From contig NZ_CP089414.1 of the NCBI RefSeq assembly GCF_022394535.1, positions 1,612,001 through 1,676,000 of the forward strand: a stretch of 64,000 nt of DNA, read 5' to 3'. The position numbers were made by a program, and so were the translations under genes. The notes under the pieces are model-generated. The model had not been told where the DNA came from and searched no databases. It worked only from the letters and a program-made list of their open reading frames with translations. Of the stretch, positions 51,705 through 59,858 are shown piece after piece (within the stretch, counting starts at the first letter, position 1; each line of letters starts with the position of its first letter). This DNA is from Dyella terrae. Lineage in GTDB: Bacteria > Pseudomonadota > Gammaproteobacteria > Xanthomonadales > Rhodanobacteraceae.

Positions 51705-52224
51705 ATGAAACAGCACGTCACCAACACCCTTCTGCGCAGCGCCATCGCTACCGGCCTGCTGGCGCTGGCGGCCTGTGCACCCGCGCCTATCTACAAACCC
51801 TCACCCACCACCGTAGCGACAACGCCGAACATCGTGGCGCAATCGCCGGGCCAGTACGCCAATGCTGACGTGATCTGGGGTGGCCAGGTTGTCGAGGTAC
51901 GCAACCTCGCCGATCACAGCGAAGTGGAGATCGTGGGTTATCCGCTCGACAGCTCGCAGCGTCCTAAGCTGGCCAGTAACGGTGGCTGGGGCCGTTTCAT
52001 CGCCGTGATGCCGGGCTATGTGGAGCCCTTTGACTATCCCGACCGGCTCGTTGATCACCTTGGCGGGCCGCATCACCAGCACCCGCGACGGCAAGGTGGG
52101 CGAAGCCAACTACGTGTTCCCACTGGTGAGCGTCGCCCAATCGCACCGGTGGACACCCGATGAAATGAACGCAGGGAAGTCGAACGTGAGCTTCGGCGTG
52201 GGTGTGGGCGGCGTCATACGCTGA
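51705..52224 (+). pseudogene. Slp-family outer-membrane lipoprotein, frameshifted
   Basis: ATG 51705 behind GGGGAAAGC. Signal peptide and lipobox ATGLLALAACAPAPIYKP, then the Slp body: NADVIWGGQVVEVRNLADHS, EVEIVGYPLDSSQRPKLASN and GRFIAVMPGYVEPFDYP. The frame changes within CCC at 52038-52040; the other frame continues TGSLITLAGRITSTRDGKVG, EANYVFPLVSVAQSHRW and ends FGVGVGGVIR at 52224. Removing one C restores a full protein of about 172 residues, the normal Slp length. As written the product ends wrongly at 52163. Confidence 0.8.
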
Positions 52225-52273
52225 TACCCGGATAGGCGGCTAAACTGCCTTCCTTCGTCCAAGGGAATGCGCG

Positions 52274-53182
52274 ATGTCTGGTCATGCCAATTCGCTGAGG
52301 GCGGTCCTGCTCGCCCTCGGCGCCAATTTCGCCATTTTCCTGAGCAAACTGGTCGCCGCGCTGATTACCGGCTCGGGCGCCATGCTGGCCGAAGCTGTGC
52401 ATTCGCTGGCCGACTGCGGCAATCAGGGCCTGCTGCTGCTCGGTATGCGACAGGCGGAACGCCCGCCGTCCGACGAGTATCCGCTGGGTTGGGGCCGCGC
52501 GCTGTATTTCTGGTCGTTCCTCGTCGCCATCTTGCTCTTCAGCGTGGGCGGCATGTTTTCCATCTACGAGGGCATCCACAAGCTGAGCCACCCGGAGCCG
52601 CTGAAGTGGCCGTGGCTGGCCATCGGCGTGCTTAGCTTTGGCGTGGTGGCCGAGTCGATTTCCATGCACGGCTGCCTGAAGGAAGTGAACAAGGCACGCG
52701 ATGGCCGCAGCTTGTGGCGCTGGTTTCACGAAACGCGTTCCAGCGAGTTGCTGGTGATTTTCGGCGAAGACCTTGCTGCCCTGCTCGGCCTCGCCGTGGC
52801 GCTGGTGGCCGTGCTCGCCACCATGATCACCGGCAACCTGTTTTACGACGCCGCGGGCACCATCGTGATCGGCGTGCTGCTGGTGGTGGTGGCGGTTGTC
52901 GTGGCCAGCGAAGTGAAGGATCTCCTGATCGGCCAGGGCGTGGAGCCCAAGCGCCGCGAGGAGCTGATTGCCTTCATCAACGCGCGTCCTGAAGTGGATG
53001 TTGTGCTCAACGTCATCACCCTGCAGATGGGCCCCGACGTGATGGTGGCGGTGAAGGCGCGCATGTCTCCAGCACCGGACCAGACCGCGCTGGTGGAGGC
53101 GATCAACAGCGTGGAGCGCGCCATGAAAGCGCAGTTTCCGGATATCCGTTGGAGTTTCTTCGAGCCGGACATCGCCGACTAA
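52274..53182 (+). CDS. cation diffusion facilitator (CDF) transporter
   Basis: 302 residues, six helices: LRAVLLALGANFAIFLSKLV, then the first metal site region MLAEAVHSLADCGNQGLLLL (HSLADxxN, the CDF signature), GWGRALYFWSFLVAILLFSV, ELLVIFGEDLAALLGLAVAL (second half of the site, with E-D), and DAAGTIVIGVLLVVVAVVVA, plus a cytosolic ferredoxin-like domain (RREELIAFINARPEVDVVLN). It exports Zn2+, Fe2+, Mn2+ or a similar ion by proton antiport. Its stop overlaps the convergent VOC gene by four bases. Confidence 0.93.
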   Translation: MSGHANSLRAVLLALGANFAIFLSKLVAALITGSGAMLAEAVHSLADCGNQGLLLLGMRQAERPPSDEYPLGWGRALYFWSFLVAILLFSVGGMFSIYEGIHKLSHPEPLKWPWLAIGVLSFGVVAESISMHGCLKEVNKARDGRSLWRWFHETRSSELLVIFGEDLAALLGLAVALVAVLATMITGNLFYDAAGTIVIGVLLVVVAVVVASEVKDLLIGQGVEPKRREELIAFINARPEVDVVLNVITLQMGPDVMVAVKARMSPAPDQTALVEAINSVERAMKAQFPDIRWSFFEPDIAD

Positions 53183-53577
53183 GAGCCGCTCTTGAGCTGC
53201 AACAGATCCCACTTGTTGCCATACAGGTCCTGGAACACCACCACCGTTCCATAGGCCTCTTCGCGCGGCGCCTCGCAGAAGGTGGCGCCAGCGGCTTCCA
53301 TGCGGCGGTAGTCGCGCCAGAAATCGTCGGTGTGCAGCAGCAGGAAGACACGGCCGCCCGTCTGGTCACCTACGCGGGCCGATTGCTGTTGCGTCGTCGC
53401 CTTGGCAAGGAGCACGCGTGTCTCGACCGAACCCGGCGGCGCCACGATCACCCAGCGCTTGCCGCCGCCCATGTCGGTGTCTTCGACCAGCGTAAATCCC
53501 AGCACGCGGGTATACCAATCGATGGCGTCGTCGTAATCGGCGACGACGAGGGCGATGCTGCCGATGTACTGCTTCAC
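53179..53577 (-). CDS. VOC (glyoxalase/bleomycin resistance) family protein
   Basis: 132 residues from a GTG at 53577 (VKQYIGSIALVVADYDDAID), behind GAAGGAAAAGC. Motifs: WYTRVLGFTLVEDTDMGGGK, RWVIVAPPGSVETRVLLAKA, GGRVFLLLHTDDFWRDYRRM and EAYGTVVVFQDLYGNKWDLL. A single vicinal-oxygen-chelate domain with the His/Glu metal positions partly kept. The GTG overlaps the stop of the YjbR-like gene (GTGA), so the two genes are translationally coupled. Confidence 0.88.
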   Translation of the reverse strand: MKQYIGSIALVVADYDDAIDWYTRVLGFTLVEDTDMGGGKRWVIVAPPGSVETRVLLAKATTQQQSARVGDQTGGRVFLLLHTDDFWRDYRRMEAAGATFCEAPREEAYGTVVVFQDLYGNKWDLLQLKSGS

Positions 53578-53963
53578 TCGTGCTTTTCCTTCGGGAGCGG
53601 CCACTCGCCCAGCTCCGCCTGCAGCTTCTTGGTGAGCCTGGCGCGGACCAGCCCGTAAGCCGTGTGGATGTGCTCAGACAGCTCCCTGGTGGTGAAGCGC
53701 TGCGGCTCCAACACCGAGACCCAGCGGGCTCGGGCGAGATAAGGGGACGCGATGATACCCGGCTGATCGGTCAGTTCGAGAAAGCGATCCTCCTCGACCT
53801 TGAAGGCAATCCGCCCGCCGTCGACCGGCATCACCACGAACATCTTGCTGCCCACGCTGAATACCAACTCGGCACCCCATTTGATGTCACGGGTCACCCC
53901 GGGCCAATGCCCACAGAGTGCCTCGACCTGGCGAGGGGTGATGCCTTTGGACGCAGCCACCAT
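53574..53963 (-). CDS. MmcQ/YjbR-family protein
   Basis: 129 residues from ATG 53963, with AGGGAGA nine bases before; a GTG at 53972 sits on the ribosome binding site. Pattern of the YjbR double-wing-like fold: TPRQVEALCGHWPGVTRDIK, WGAELVFSVGSKMFVVMPVD, GGRIAFKVEEDRFLELTDQP, YLARARWVSVLEPQRFTTRE and LSEHIHTAYGLVRARLTKKL. Possibly DNA-binding; function not established. First gene of a two-gene unit with the VOC protein. Confidence 0.9.
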   Translation of the reverse strand: MVAASKGITPRQVEALCGHWPGVTRDIKWGAELVFSVGSKMFVVMPVDGGRIAFKVEEDRFLELTDQPGIIASPYLARARWVSVLEPQRFTTRELSEHIHTAYGLVRARLTKKLQAELGEWPLPKEKHE

Positions 53964-54137
53964 GGTTTTCACTCTCCCTCAACGCCAACGGGCGCGCTCT
54001 GGCGCATTCTGCCCGCAGCGGGCCGGCAACACCCAACAACCCACCCAATCCTTCTTCGCGGTGCGACATAGAGCCGCGAAATGACTTGACCAACAAAGCC
54101 TTTTGTTCATGTTGCACTGCACACAATACGGTAAAGT

Positions 54138-54755
54138 ATGGTCATGACGCCCGCCATCGACTACTCAAGCAACCGCCGCGCACTGGTACCCGTGCGTAGC
54201 AACGAGCGCTTCGCCCGCCCTCGCCTGGTTGAGGTGTCCAAATCGCCCAAGGGCGAGCTGGTGCACGCGCATGATGGCCGCGAGTTGTACCTGCGCGGCA
54301 TCGAACCCGACGACATGGCTGCGTTGAAGCGCCAGTTCGCCCGCCTGTCGCCAGAGGACATCCGCCGTCGCTTCCTCCATTGCATGTCGGAGCTGCCCGG
54401 TTCGATGGCGCAGCGCCTGACCCACATCGACCCTGCCGTGGAAACCGCGTTCGTGCTGATGGACGAGACGGTCAAGCCAGCGGAAATGCGCGGCGTCGGA
54501 CGTATCTTCGTGGACGAAGCCGCCAACAGCGCCGAATTCTCCGTGCTGGTCGAGCGCGACTGGAGCTGTCAGGGCCTGGGCGCCCTGCTGATGCAGCGCC
54601 TGGTCGACGATTGTCGCCACCGCGGCCTGAGCGAAATCTGGGGCTACGTGCTGCTGGAAAACCGCCCCATGCTCCATCTGTGCAAGGAACTGGGCTTCGT
54701 GCGCCGCCTGTCGCCAGACGAGCCTGGCACCACCCTGATCTCGCTGCTGCTCTGA
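54138..54755 (+). CDS. GNAT-family N-acetyltransferase
   Basis: 205 residues. Begins with a disordered segment, then ELYLRGIEPDDMAALKRQFA, FVLMDETVKPAEMRGVGRIF, AEFSVLVERDWSCQGLGALL (acetyl-CoA pyrophosphate loop Q-x-x-G-x-G/A) and MQRLVDDCRHRGLSEIWGYV, ending ENRPMLHLCKELGF. It resembles the acetyltransferase domain of Pat/AcuA-like lysine acetyltransferases. Starts at 54138 and 54144 are both possible. Confidence 0.88.
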   Translation: MVMTPAIDYSSNRRALVPVRSNERFARPRLVEVSKSPKGELVHAHDGRELYLRGIEPDDMAALKRQFARLSPEDIRRRFLHCMSELPGSMAQRLTHIDPAVETAFVLMDETVKPAEMRGVGRIFVDEAANSAEFSVLVERDWSCQGLGALLMQRLVDDCRHRGLSEIWGYVLLENRPMLHLCKELGFVRRLSPDEPGTTLISLLL

Positions 54756-54784
54756 CCCCAGCGCCCCTGCAGAAGCTAGCCACA

Positions 54785-54809
54785 ACCGCCCCGGCCTGTC
54801 CGGGGCGGT
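54785..54809 (+). terminator. hairpin after the acetyltransferase gene
   Basis: ACCGCCCCGG-cctgt-CCGGGGCGGT, a perfect 10-base-pair stem 30 bases after the stop and 63 before mfd. No long T run follows. Confidence 0.6.
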
Positions 54810-54872
54810 CGCGTTACACTTGCCCGCTTTCCCGGCGCGGCATGAGGCCTCGCCATCGATAGTTGGGTTCGC

Positions 54873-57800
54873 ATGGCTAATACGATTCCCCACCCGCCCC
54901 TGCCCACCACCCCCAAGCAGCGTCGCTTCTGGACGTCGCCGCACGGCTCTTCTCGCGCCCTGCTGGTCGCTGAAGCGGCGCGCACGCACCAGGGGCTGTT
55001 GGTCGCTGTGACGCGCGATACGCAACGCGCGAGCGCGCTGGAAGACGAGCTGCGTGTGTTCGCGGGCAACCTGCCGGTGCTGCACTTCCCTGACTGGGAA
55101 ACGTTGCCCTACGACGTGTTCAGTCCACACCCGGACATCGTCTCGCAACGCATCGCCACCCTGTACGAGTTGCCGAATGTGCAACGCGGCGTGCTGGTGG
55201 TGCCTATCGCAACGCTGATGCAGCGCATCGCACCACGTAGCCACATCACCGGCGCGGGCTTGGTGGTGAGGAAGAAGCAGAAGCTCGACCTCGCCGCTGA
55301 GCAGCGCAGGCTCGAGGCCGCTGGCTATCGCAACGTGCCGCAAGTAGGTGAGCCCGGCGACTTCGCCGTGCGCGGCGCGCTGATCGACATCTTCCCGATG
55401 GGCGCCGTCCAGCCGTACCGCATTGAGCTGTTCGACGACGAAGTGGAATCCATCCGCAGCTTCGATCCGGAAACGCAGCGCTCGCAACAGCAGGTAGACC
55501 ATATCGAATTGCTGCCCGCGCGCGAATTTCCGCTCACGGAGAACGCCGCCAAGGATTTCCGCACGCGACTGCGCGAGCGCTTCCCGATCGACGTGCGCCG
55601 CTGTCCGCTCTACCAGGACATGAAGGAAGGCGTGACGCCGGGCGGCATCGAGTACTACCTGCCGATGTTCTTCGAGCAGACGGCCACGCTGTTTGACTAC
55701 CTCGCCGATAACGCCGTATTCCTGCTCGGGGAAGGTGCACTGGAATCAGCGGACCAGTTCTGGACGCAGACCGGCGAACGCTACGACCAGCGCGCGCACG
55801 ACATCGAGCGCCCCGTACTGCCGCCGGCGGAGCTGTACCTTGCTCCGGAACTGCTGCGCGAACAGCTCAACAAGCGCCTGCGCGTGGAAGTGGTGGAAAG
55901 CGGCCACGAACATGCCGTGCCCAGCGGCACACAACCCGCGCCGGAACTGCCGCTCAACCGCAAGGGCGAGGAGCCCGGCACGTCGCTGCGCCACTTCCTG
56001 TCGAGCTACCCGGGACGGGTGCTGATCACGGCCGACTCGGCAGGCCGCCGCGAAGCCCTGATCGAACAGCTCGCCAGCGCAGGTTTGAAGCCCGAAACCA
56101 TCGACGGCTGGCAAGCGTTTCTTACCGGCAGCGACAAGCTGCGACTTGCCATCACCATTGCAGGGCTGGAACAGGGCTTCGCCCTTAAGGAACCCGCGTT
56201 CACCGTGCTTACCGAGCGCGAGCTGTTCGGCGAGCGCGTACGTACCGACCGCAAGCGCCGCCGTGGCGCTGCGCGCGATCCAGAAAGCATCATCCGCGAC
56301 CTCACCGAACTGACCATCGGTGCGCCCATCGTTCACGTCGACCACGGCGTGGGCCGATACCAGGGTCTGGTGTCGATGGAACTGGGCGGCATGGAAGGTG
56401 AGTTCCTCACCATCGAGTACGCCAAGGGCGACAAGCTGTACGTGCCCGTGGCACAGCTCGGTTTGGTCAGCCGCTATACCGGCACCGCGCCCGAACTCGC
56501 ACCGCTGCATTCGCTGGGTGGCGACGCGTGGGAACGCGCACGCCGCAAGGCCGCCGAGAAAGTGCGCGACGTCGCCGCCGAACTGCTGGCCATCTACGCG
56601 CAACGTGAAGCACGCGGCGGCGAGTCGATGTCGATCGACCGCCAGATGGTGGAGGAATTCGGTGCCACCTTCCCATTCGAGGAAACGCCTGACCAGGAAC
56701 AGGCCATCGATTCGGTACTGAAGGACCTCGCCGCTCCGCGCGCCATGGATCGCGTGATCTGCGGCGACGTGGGCTTCGGCAAAACCGAAGTGGCGTTGCG
56801 CGCCGCCTTCGCCGCCGCCACGGCAGGTCGCCAGGTGGCGGTGCTCGTACCCACCACCCTGCTCGCGCAACAGCACTACCGCAATTTCGCCGACCGCTTC
56901 GCCGATTGGCCGGTACGCGTGGACGTGCTATCGCGCTTCAAGTCGACCAAGGAAGTGAACGAGGCGCTCAAGCGTCTTACCGATGGGCAGATCGACGTGA
57001 TCGTGGGCACCCACAAGCTGCTCTCGCCCGAAATCAAGTTCAAGAATCTAGGCCTGGTCATCGTCGACGAAGAACAGCGCTTCGGCGTACGCCAGAAGGA
57101 GCAGCTGAAGAAGCTGCGCGCCGAGGTGGATCTGCTCACCATGACGGCCACGCCGATTCCGCGCACGCTGAATATGGCGATGAGCGGCCTGCGCGACCTC
57201 TCGCTGATCGCTACCCCGCCCGCGCATCGCATGGCGGTGCGCACCTTCATCGCGCAGTGGGAGCCGGCGCTGGTCCGCGAAGCTTTCCAGCGTGAGCTTC
57301 AACGTGGCGGTCAGGTGTACTTCCTGCACAACGAGGTAGACACCATCGAGCGCACTGCACGCGAGCTGGAGGAACTGATTCCGGAAGCGCGCATCGGCAT
57401 CGCCCACGGCCAGATGGCCGAACGCGATCTGGAACGCGTGATGGCGGATTTCCATCGCCAGCGTTTCAACGTGCTGGTATGCACCACCATCATCGAAACC
57501 GGCATCGACATTCCCACCGCCAACACCATCATCATCAATCGCGCTGACCGCTTCGGCCTCGCACAGTTGCACCAGTTGCGTGGCCGCGTCGGCCGTTCGC
57601 ACCATCGTGCCTACGCCTACCTCGTGGTACCCGATCGCAAGGCCATGACGGCCGACGCGGAGAAGCGGCTGGAAGCCATCGCCTCGCTGGAAGAACTGGG
57701 CGCAGGCTTCACACTCGCCACGCACGATTTGGAAATTCGCGGTGCGGGCGAGCTGTTGGGCGATGAGCAGTCCGGTCAGATCCAGGAAATCGGCTTCGGC

Positions 57801-58328
57801 CTGTACACCGAACTGCTGGAGCGTGCCGTGCGCGCACTGAAGTCCGGCAAGGTGCCCGACTTTGACCTCAGCAGCGAGCATGAGACCGAAGTCGAACTGC
57901 ACCTGCCAGCACTGATTCCCGACGACTACCTGCCGGACGTCCACACACGCCTGACCTTGTACAAGCGCATCGCCAGTGCTCGCAACGAGGACCACCTGCG
58001 TGACCTTCAGGTCGAGATGATCGATCGATTCGGGCTGCTTCCCGATCCAGCCAAGCAGTTGTTCGCGGTGGCACAATTGAAGTTGATGTCCACACCGTTG
58101 GGCGTTCGCAAGTTGGACTTCGGCGCCAATGGCGGACGCATCACCTTCCGCGACAAGCCGGAGCTGGATCCGATGGCGATCATTCGCCTGATCCAGAGTC
58201 AGCCGCGCGTGTACAAGCTGGATGGGCAGGACAAGCTCAAGGTGAATCTGGAGTTGCCCGGTGCGACTGAGCGTATTCGCGCGGCGCAGGAAGTGCTGGT
58301 GCAGTTGGGCGCGCGACGGCCGGGGTGA
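54873..58328 (+). CDS. mfd: transcription-repair coupling factor Mfd
   Basis: 1151 residues. It removes RNA polymerase stalled at DNA damage and recruits UvrA. UvrB-like N-terminal part (VLHFPDWETLPYDVFSPHPD, GDFAVRGALIDIFPMGAVQP), the RNA-polymerase interaction domain (VHVDHGVGRYQGLVSMELGG), the RecG-like motor with Walker A ICGDVGFGKTEVALRAAFAA, VDEEQRFGVRQKEQLK (DEEQ), LTMTATPIPRTLNMAM, CTTIIETGIDIPTANTIIIN and QLRGRVGRSHHRAYAYLV, and the TRCF C-terminal domain (LHLPALIPDDYLPDVHTRLT). Full length; ends before a Rho-independent terminator. Confidence 0.98.
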   Translation: MANTIPHPPLPTTPKQRRFWTSPHGSSRALLVAEAARTHQGLLVAVTRDTQRASALEDELRVFAGNLPVLHFPDWETLPYDVFSPHPDIVSQRIATLYELPNVQRGVLVVPIATLMQRIAPRSHITGAGLVVRKKQKLDLAAEQRRLEAAGYRNVPQVGEPGDFAVRGALIDIFPMGAVQPYRIELFDDEVESIRSFDPETQRSQQQVDHIELLPAREFPLTENAAKDFRTRLRERFPIDVRRCPLYQDMKEGVTPGGIEYYLPMFFEQTATLFDYLADNAVFLLGEGALESADQFWTQTGERYDQRAHDIERPVLPPAELYLAPELLREQLNKRLRVEVVESGHEHAVPSGTQPAPELPLNRKGEEPGTSLRHFLSSYPGRVLITADSAGRREALIEQLASAGLKPETIDGWQAFLTGSDKLRLAITIAGLEQGFALKEPAFTVLTERELFGERVRTDRKRRRGAARDPESIIRDLTELTIGAPIVHVDHGVGRYQGLVSMELGGMEGEFLTIEYAKGDKLYVPVAQLGLVSRYTGTAPELAPLHSLGGDAWERARRKAAEKVRDVAAELLAIYAQREARGGESMSIDRQMVEEFGATFPFEETPDQEQAIDSVLKDLAAPRAMDRVICGDVGFGKTEVALRAAFAAATAGRQVAVLVPTTLLAQQHYRNFADRFADWPVRVDVLSRFKSTKEVNEALKRLTDGQIDVIVGTHKLLSPEIKFKNLGLVIVDEEQRFGVRQKEQLKKLRAEVDLLTMTATPIPRTLNMAMSGLRDLSLIATPPAHRMAVRTFIAQWEPALVREAFQRELQRGGQVYFLHNEVDTIERTARELEELIPEARIGIAHGQMAERDLERVMADFHRQRFNVLVCTTIIETGIDIPTANTIIINRADRFGLAQLHQLRGRVGRSHHRAYAYLVVPDRKAMTADAEKRLEAIASLEELGAGFTLATHDLEIRGAGELLGDEQSGQIQEIGFGLYTELLERAVRALKSGKVPDFDLSSEHETEVELHLPALIPDDYLPDVHTRLTLYKRIASARNEDHLRDLQVEMIDRFGLLPDPAKQLFAVAQLKLMSTPLGVRKLDFGANGGRITFRDKPELDPMAIIRLIQSQPRVYKLDGQDKLKVNLELPGATERIRAAQEVLVQLGARRPG

Positions 58329-58366
58329 GGGCCGCAAGCACACGGCACGCAAAGCGCCTCAGTTCT

Positions 58367-58395
58367 GCTCCCTCTCCCACTCGGGGAGAGGGAGC
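58367..58395. repeat. GCTCCCTCTCCC hairpin repeat
   Basis: A perfect 12-base-pair stem (58367-58378 with 58384-58395) around ACTCG, 38 bases past mfd. Its core matches the hairpin at 50617. Confidence 0.6.
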
Positions 58396-58415
58396 CAGCT
58401 CACGCTCAAAAAAAA

Positions 58416-58439
58416 GGCCCGCAATCGCGGGCCTTTTTT
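58416..58439 (+). terminator. bidirectional Rho-independent terminator
   Basis: GGCCCGC-aatc-GCGGGCC followed by TTTTTT and preceded by eight A on the plus strand. It ends mfd and, read from the other strand, the convergent DUF3761 gene. Confidence 0.92.
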
Positions 58440-58457
58440 CGACATCTCATTGCACGC

Positions 58458-58955
58458 TTACTGCGTACAAGCCTTCCCATGATCCGCGTGATACCCCTTG
58501 GCCTTCGCATCGGCTTCGCTCATGTATGCGCCCGCCTTGGTCTTGCCGTACCACTTGTCGCCCTGGCAGTGATAAACCTTGCTGCTGTCGTTTACCCACA
58601 CCAGGCCCGGACCACCACCCGGCGCCGCATTAGCCGGCGGCTGTGACCCTGCCGACTTGCTGCTGGTTGCCGCGCTCTTGCTGGCGGGAGCCGCTGCCGG
58701 AGCAGCCGCTGGTGCTGCTGCGGCGGCAGGAGCGGCGGGAGCTGCTGCTGCAGCCGGTGCGGCGGCCGCGGCGGTGTACCACTCCTTGACGCCCTGGTGA
58801 CCTGAGCAAGCGCCCTTCTTGGTGGCGTGGTCGGTGTAGCTCCCGTCCTTGCACTGACCCGTCGAGCCAGCGGGTGCGGCGGACTGCTGTGCATACACCG
58901 CCGGTCCGGCCAGAAGACCTGCGAGCAAAACTGCCATCAGACCATATGACTTCAT
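58458..58955 (-). CDS. secreted DUF3761-type protein with Ala/Pro linker
   Basis: 165 residues. Signal peptide MKSYGLMAVLLAGLLAGPAV ending VYAQ. A short domain GQCKDGSYTDHATKKGACSG followed by HQGVKEWY is DUF3761. A linker of about 35 residues is almost only Ala and Pro. The C-terminal domain (GLVWVNDSSKVYHCQGDKWY, GKTKAGAYMSEADAKAKGYH) carries Cys and His residues suited to disulphides or metal. It is probably periplasmic; function unknown. Confidence 0.8.
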   Translation of the reverse strand: MKSYGLMAVLLAGLLAGPAVYAQQSAAPAGSTGQCKDGSYTDHATKKGACSGHQGVKEWYTAAAAAPAAAAAPAAPAAAAAPAAAPAAAPASKSAATSSKSAGSQPPANAAPGGGPGLVWVNDSSKVYHCQGDKWYGKTKAGAYMSEADAKAKGYHADHGKACTQ

Positions 58956-59168
58956 CTTCGATCCCTCCTGTGCGAATTCGCCTGCCCCATGGGAAACCTA
59001 TCCCGCGCGACGGAACGTGTCCCCTGTCCGCGTCATCCGCAACCACGGAATCACCGTCGTTGCGTGACGTCCATTAAGCGCTCAAGCGCCTGCGCGAACA
59101 CTATGCGCCAGACGCGTGACGCCTTATCACGCTGCCTCAATTGGCGTTCATCTGGCGTGATGTCATTT

Positions 59169-59182
59169 CGCAAATTCATGCG
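59169..59182. promoter_or_regulatory. 14-base dyad, copy 1
   Basis: Plus strand CGCAAATTCATGCG (CGCA-N6-TGCG). It lies upstream of the DUF3761 gene and just past the RcnB-like stop. An identical 14-mer is at 59739. Confidence 0.4.
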
Positions 59183-59209
59183 AATTGAGCTGTGTGGCTG
59201 TTGTCCCTC

Positions 59210-59605
59210 TTAGTGATTGATCACCAGGTCCGCGATCACCCCTGTGGCCACGGCGACCAGCAGGAAATCGCCGGTGTCACTGCGGATCCACACGTGATCC
59301 GGCGGCGGCGGCGCAAGGTGGTACGCGTGGTAATCCACGTAGTAGCGACGGTCGTGGTAGTACTCCTCGGGCACGCGTCCACCCCGGTGGTACCAGCCCT
59401 CGTGATTGCCGCGGTCGTGCACGATCACGTAGTCGTGGTGGTCGCGATCCGGCCCGTGGTCACGGTCGCGATCGTGGTCATGCCCTTGACCGTGCTGATC
59501 CTGATCGTGCTGATCATGGTGGTCGTCGTACTGAAACGGTGCGGCGGCCACGGTCGTGGAAACCATCACGGCGCCAAGCATCAGTGCGAGCAATGTCTTC
59601 TTCAT
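59210..59605 (-). CDS. RcnB-like periplasmic protein
   Basis: 131 residues from ATG 59605, behind GGAGAGTTCGC. Signal peptide MKKTLLALMLGAVMVSTTVA. A His/Asp-rich stretch (QYDDHHDQHDQDQHGQGHDH) precedes the RcnB signature: GNHEGWYHRGGRVPEEYYHD, RRYYVDYHAYHLAPPPPDHV and WIRSDTGDFLLVAVATGVIA. RcnB in E. coli moderates nickel/cobalt homeostasis from the periplasm. The His-rich arm suggests metal binding; which metal is unknown. Confidence 0.85.
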   Translation of the reverse strand: MKKTLLALMLGAVMVSTTVAAAPFQYDDHHDQHDQDQHGQGHDHDRDRDHGPDRDHHDYVIVHDRGNHEGWYHRGGRVPEEYYHDRRYYVDYHAYHLAPPPPDHVWIRSDTGDFLLVAVATGVIADLVINH

Positions 59606-59738
59606 GCGAACTCTCCATCGGATGATGCCGTGGACTCGAGCGCGCCCCCAGGCGCACTTCTCCACGACGGCGCCATGATGTGATTCGCAACGATGCACGA
59701 TGAGTGAATCCGATCGCAAAAACAGCGCACAAGATCGG

Positions 59739-59752
59739 CGCAAATTCATGCG
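59739..59752. promoter_or_regulatory. 14-base dyad, copy 2
   Basis: The same CGCAAATTCATGCG as at 59169, about 134 bases before the RcnB-like start and behind the chemotaxis block. Exact recurrence within 570 bases upstream of two secreted-protein genes suggests a shared site. Confidence 0.4.
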
Positions 59753-59858
59753 TTGAGGCATCGTTGTGTTTTGCGCGATCACACACGCCGGAAAGGAAAA
59801 GCCATCCCTGGCCACCCCGTTCCGTTTATGCAGGACAGGGCACGTCCATACCGTTCGC

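Noticed and set aside
57048..58352. 434-codon frame antisense to mfd
   Set aside because: Shadow of a conserved gene; no start signal.
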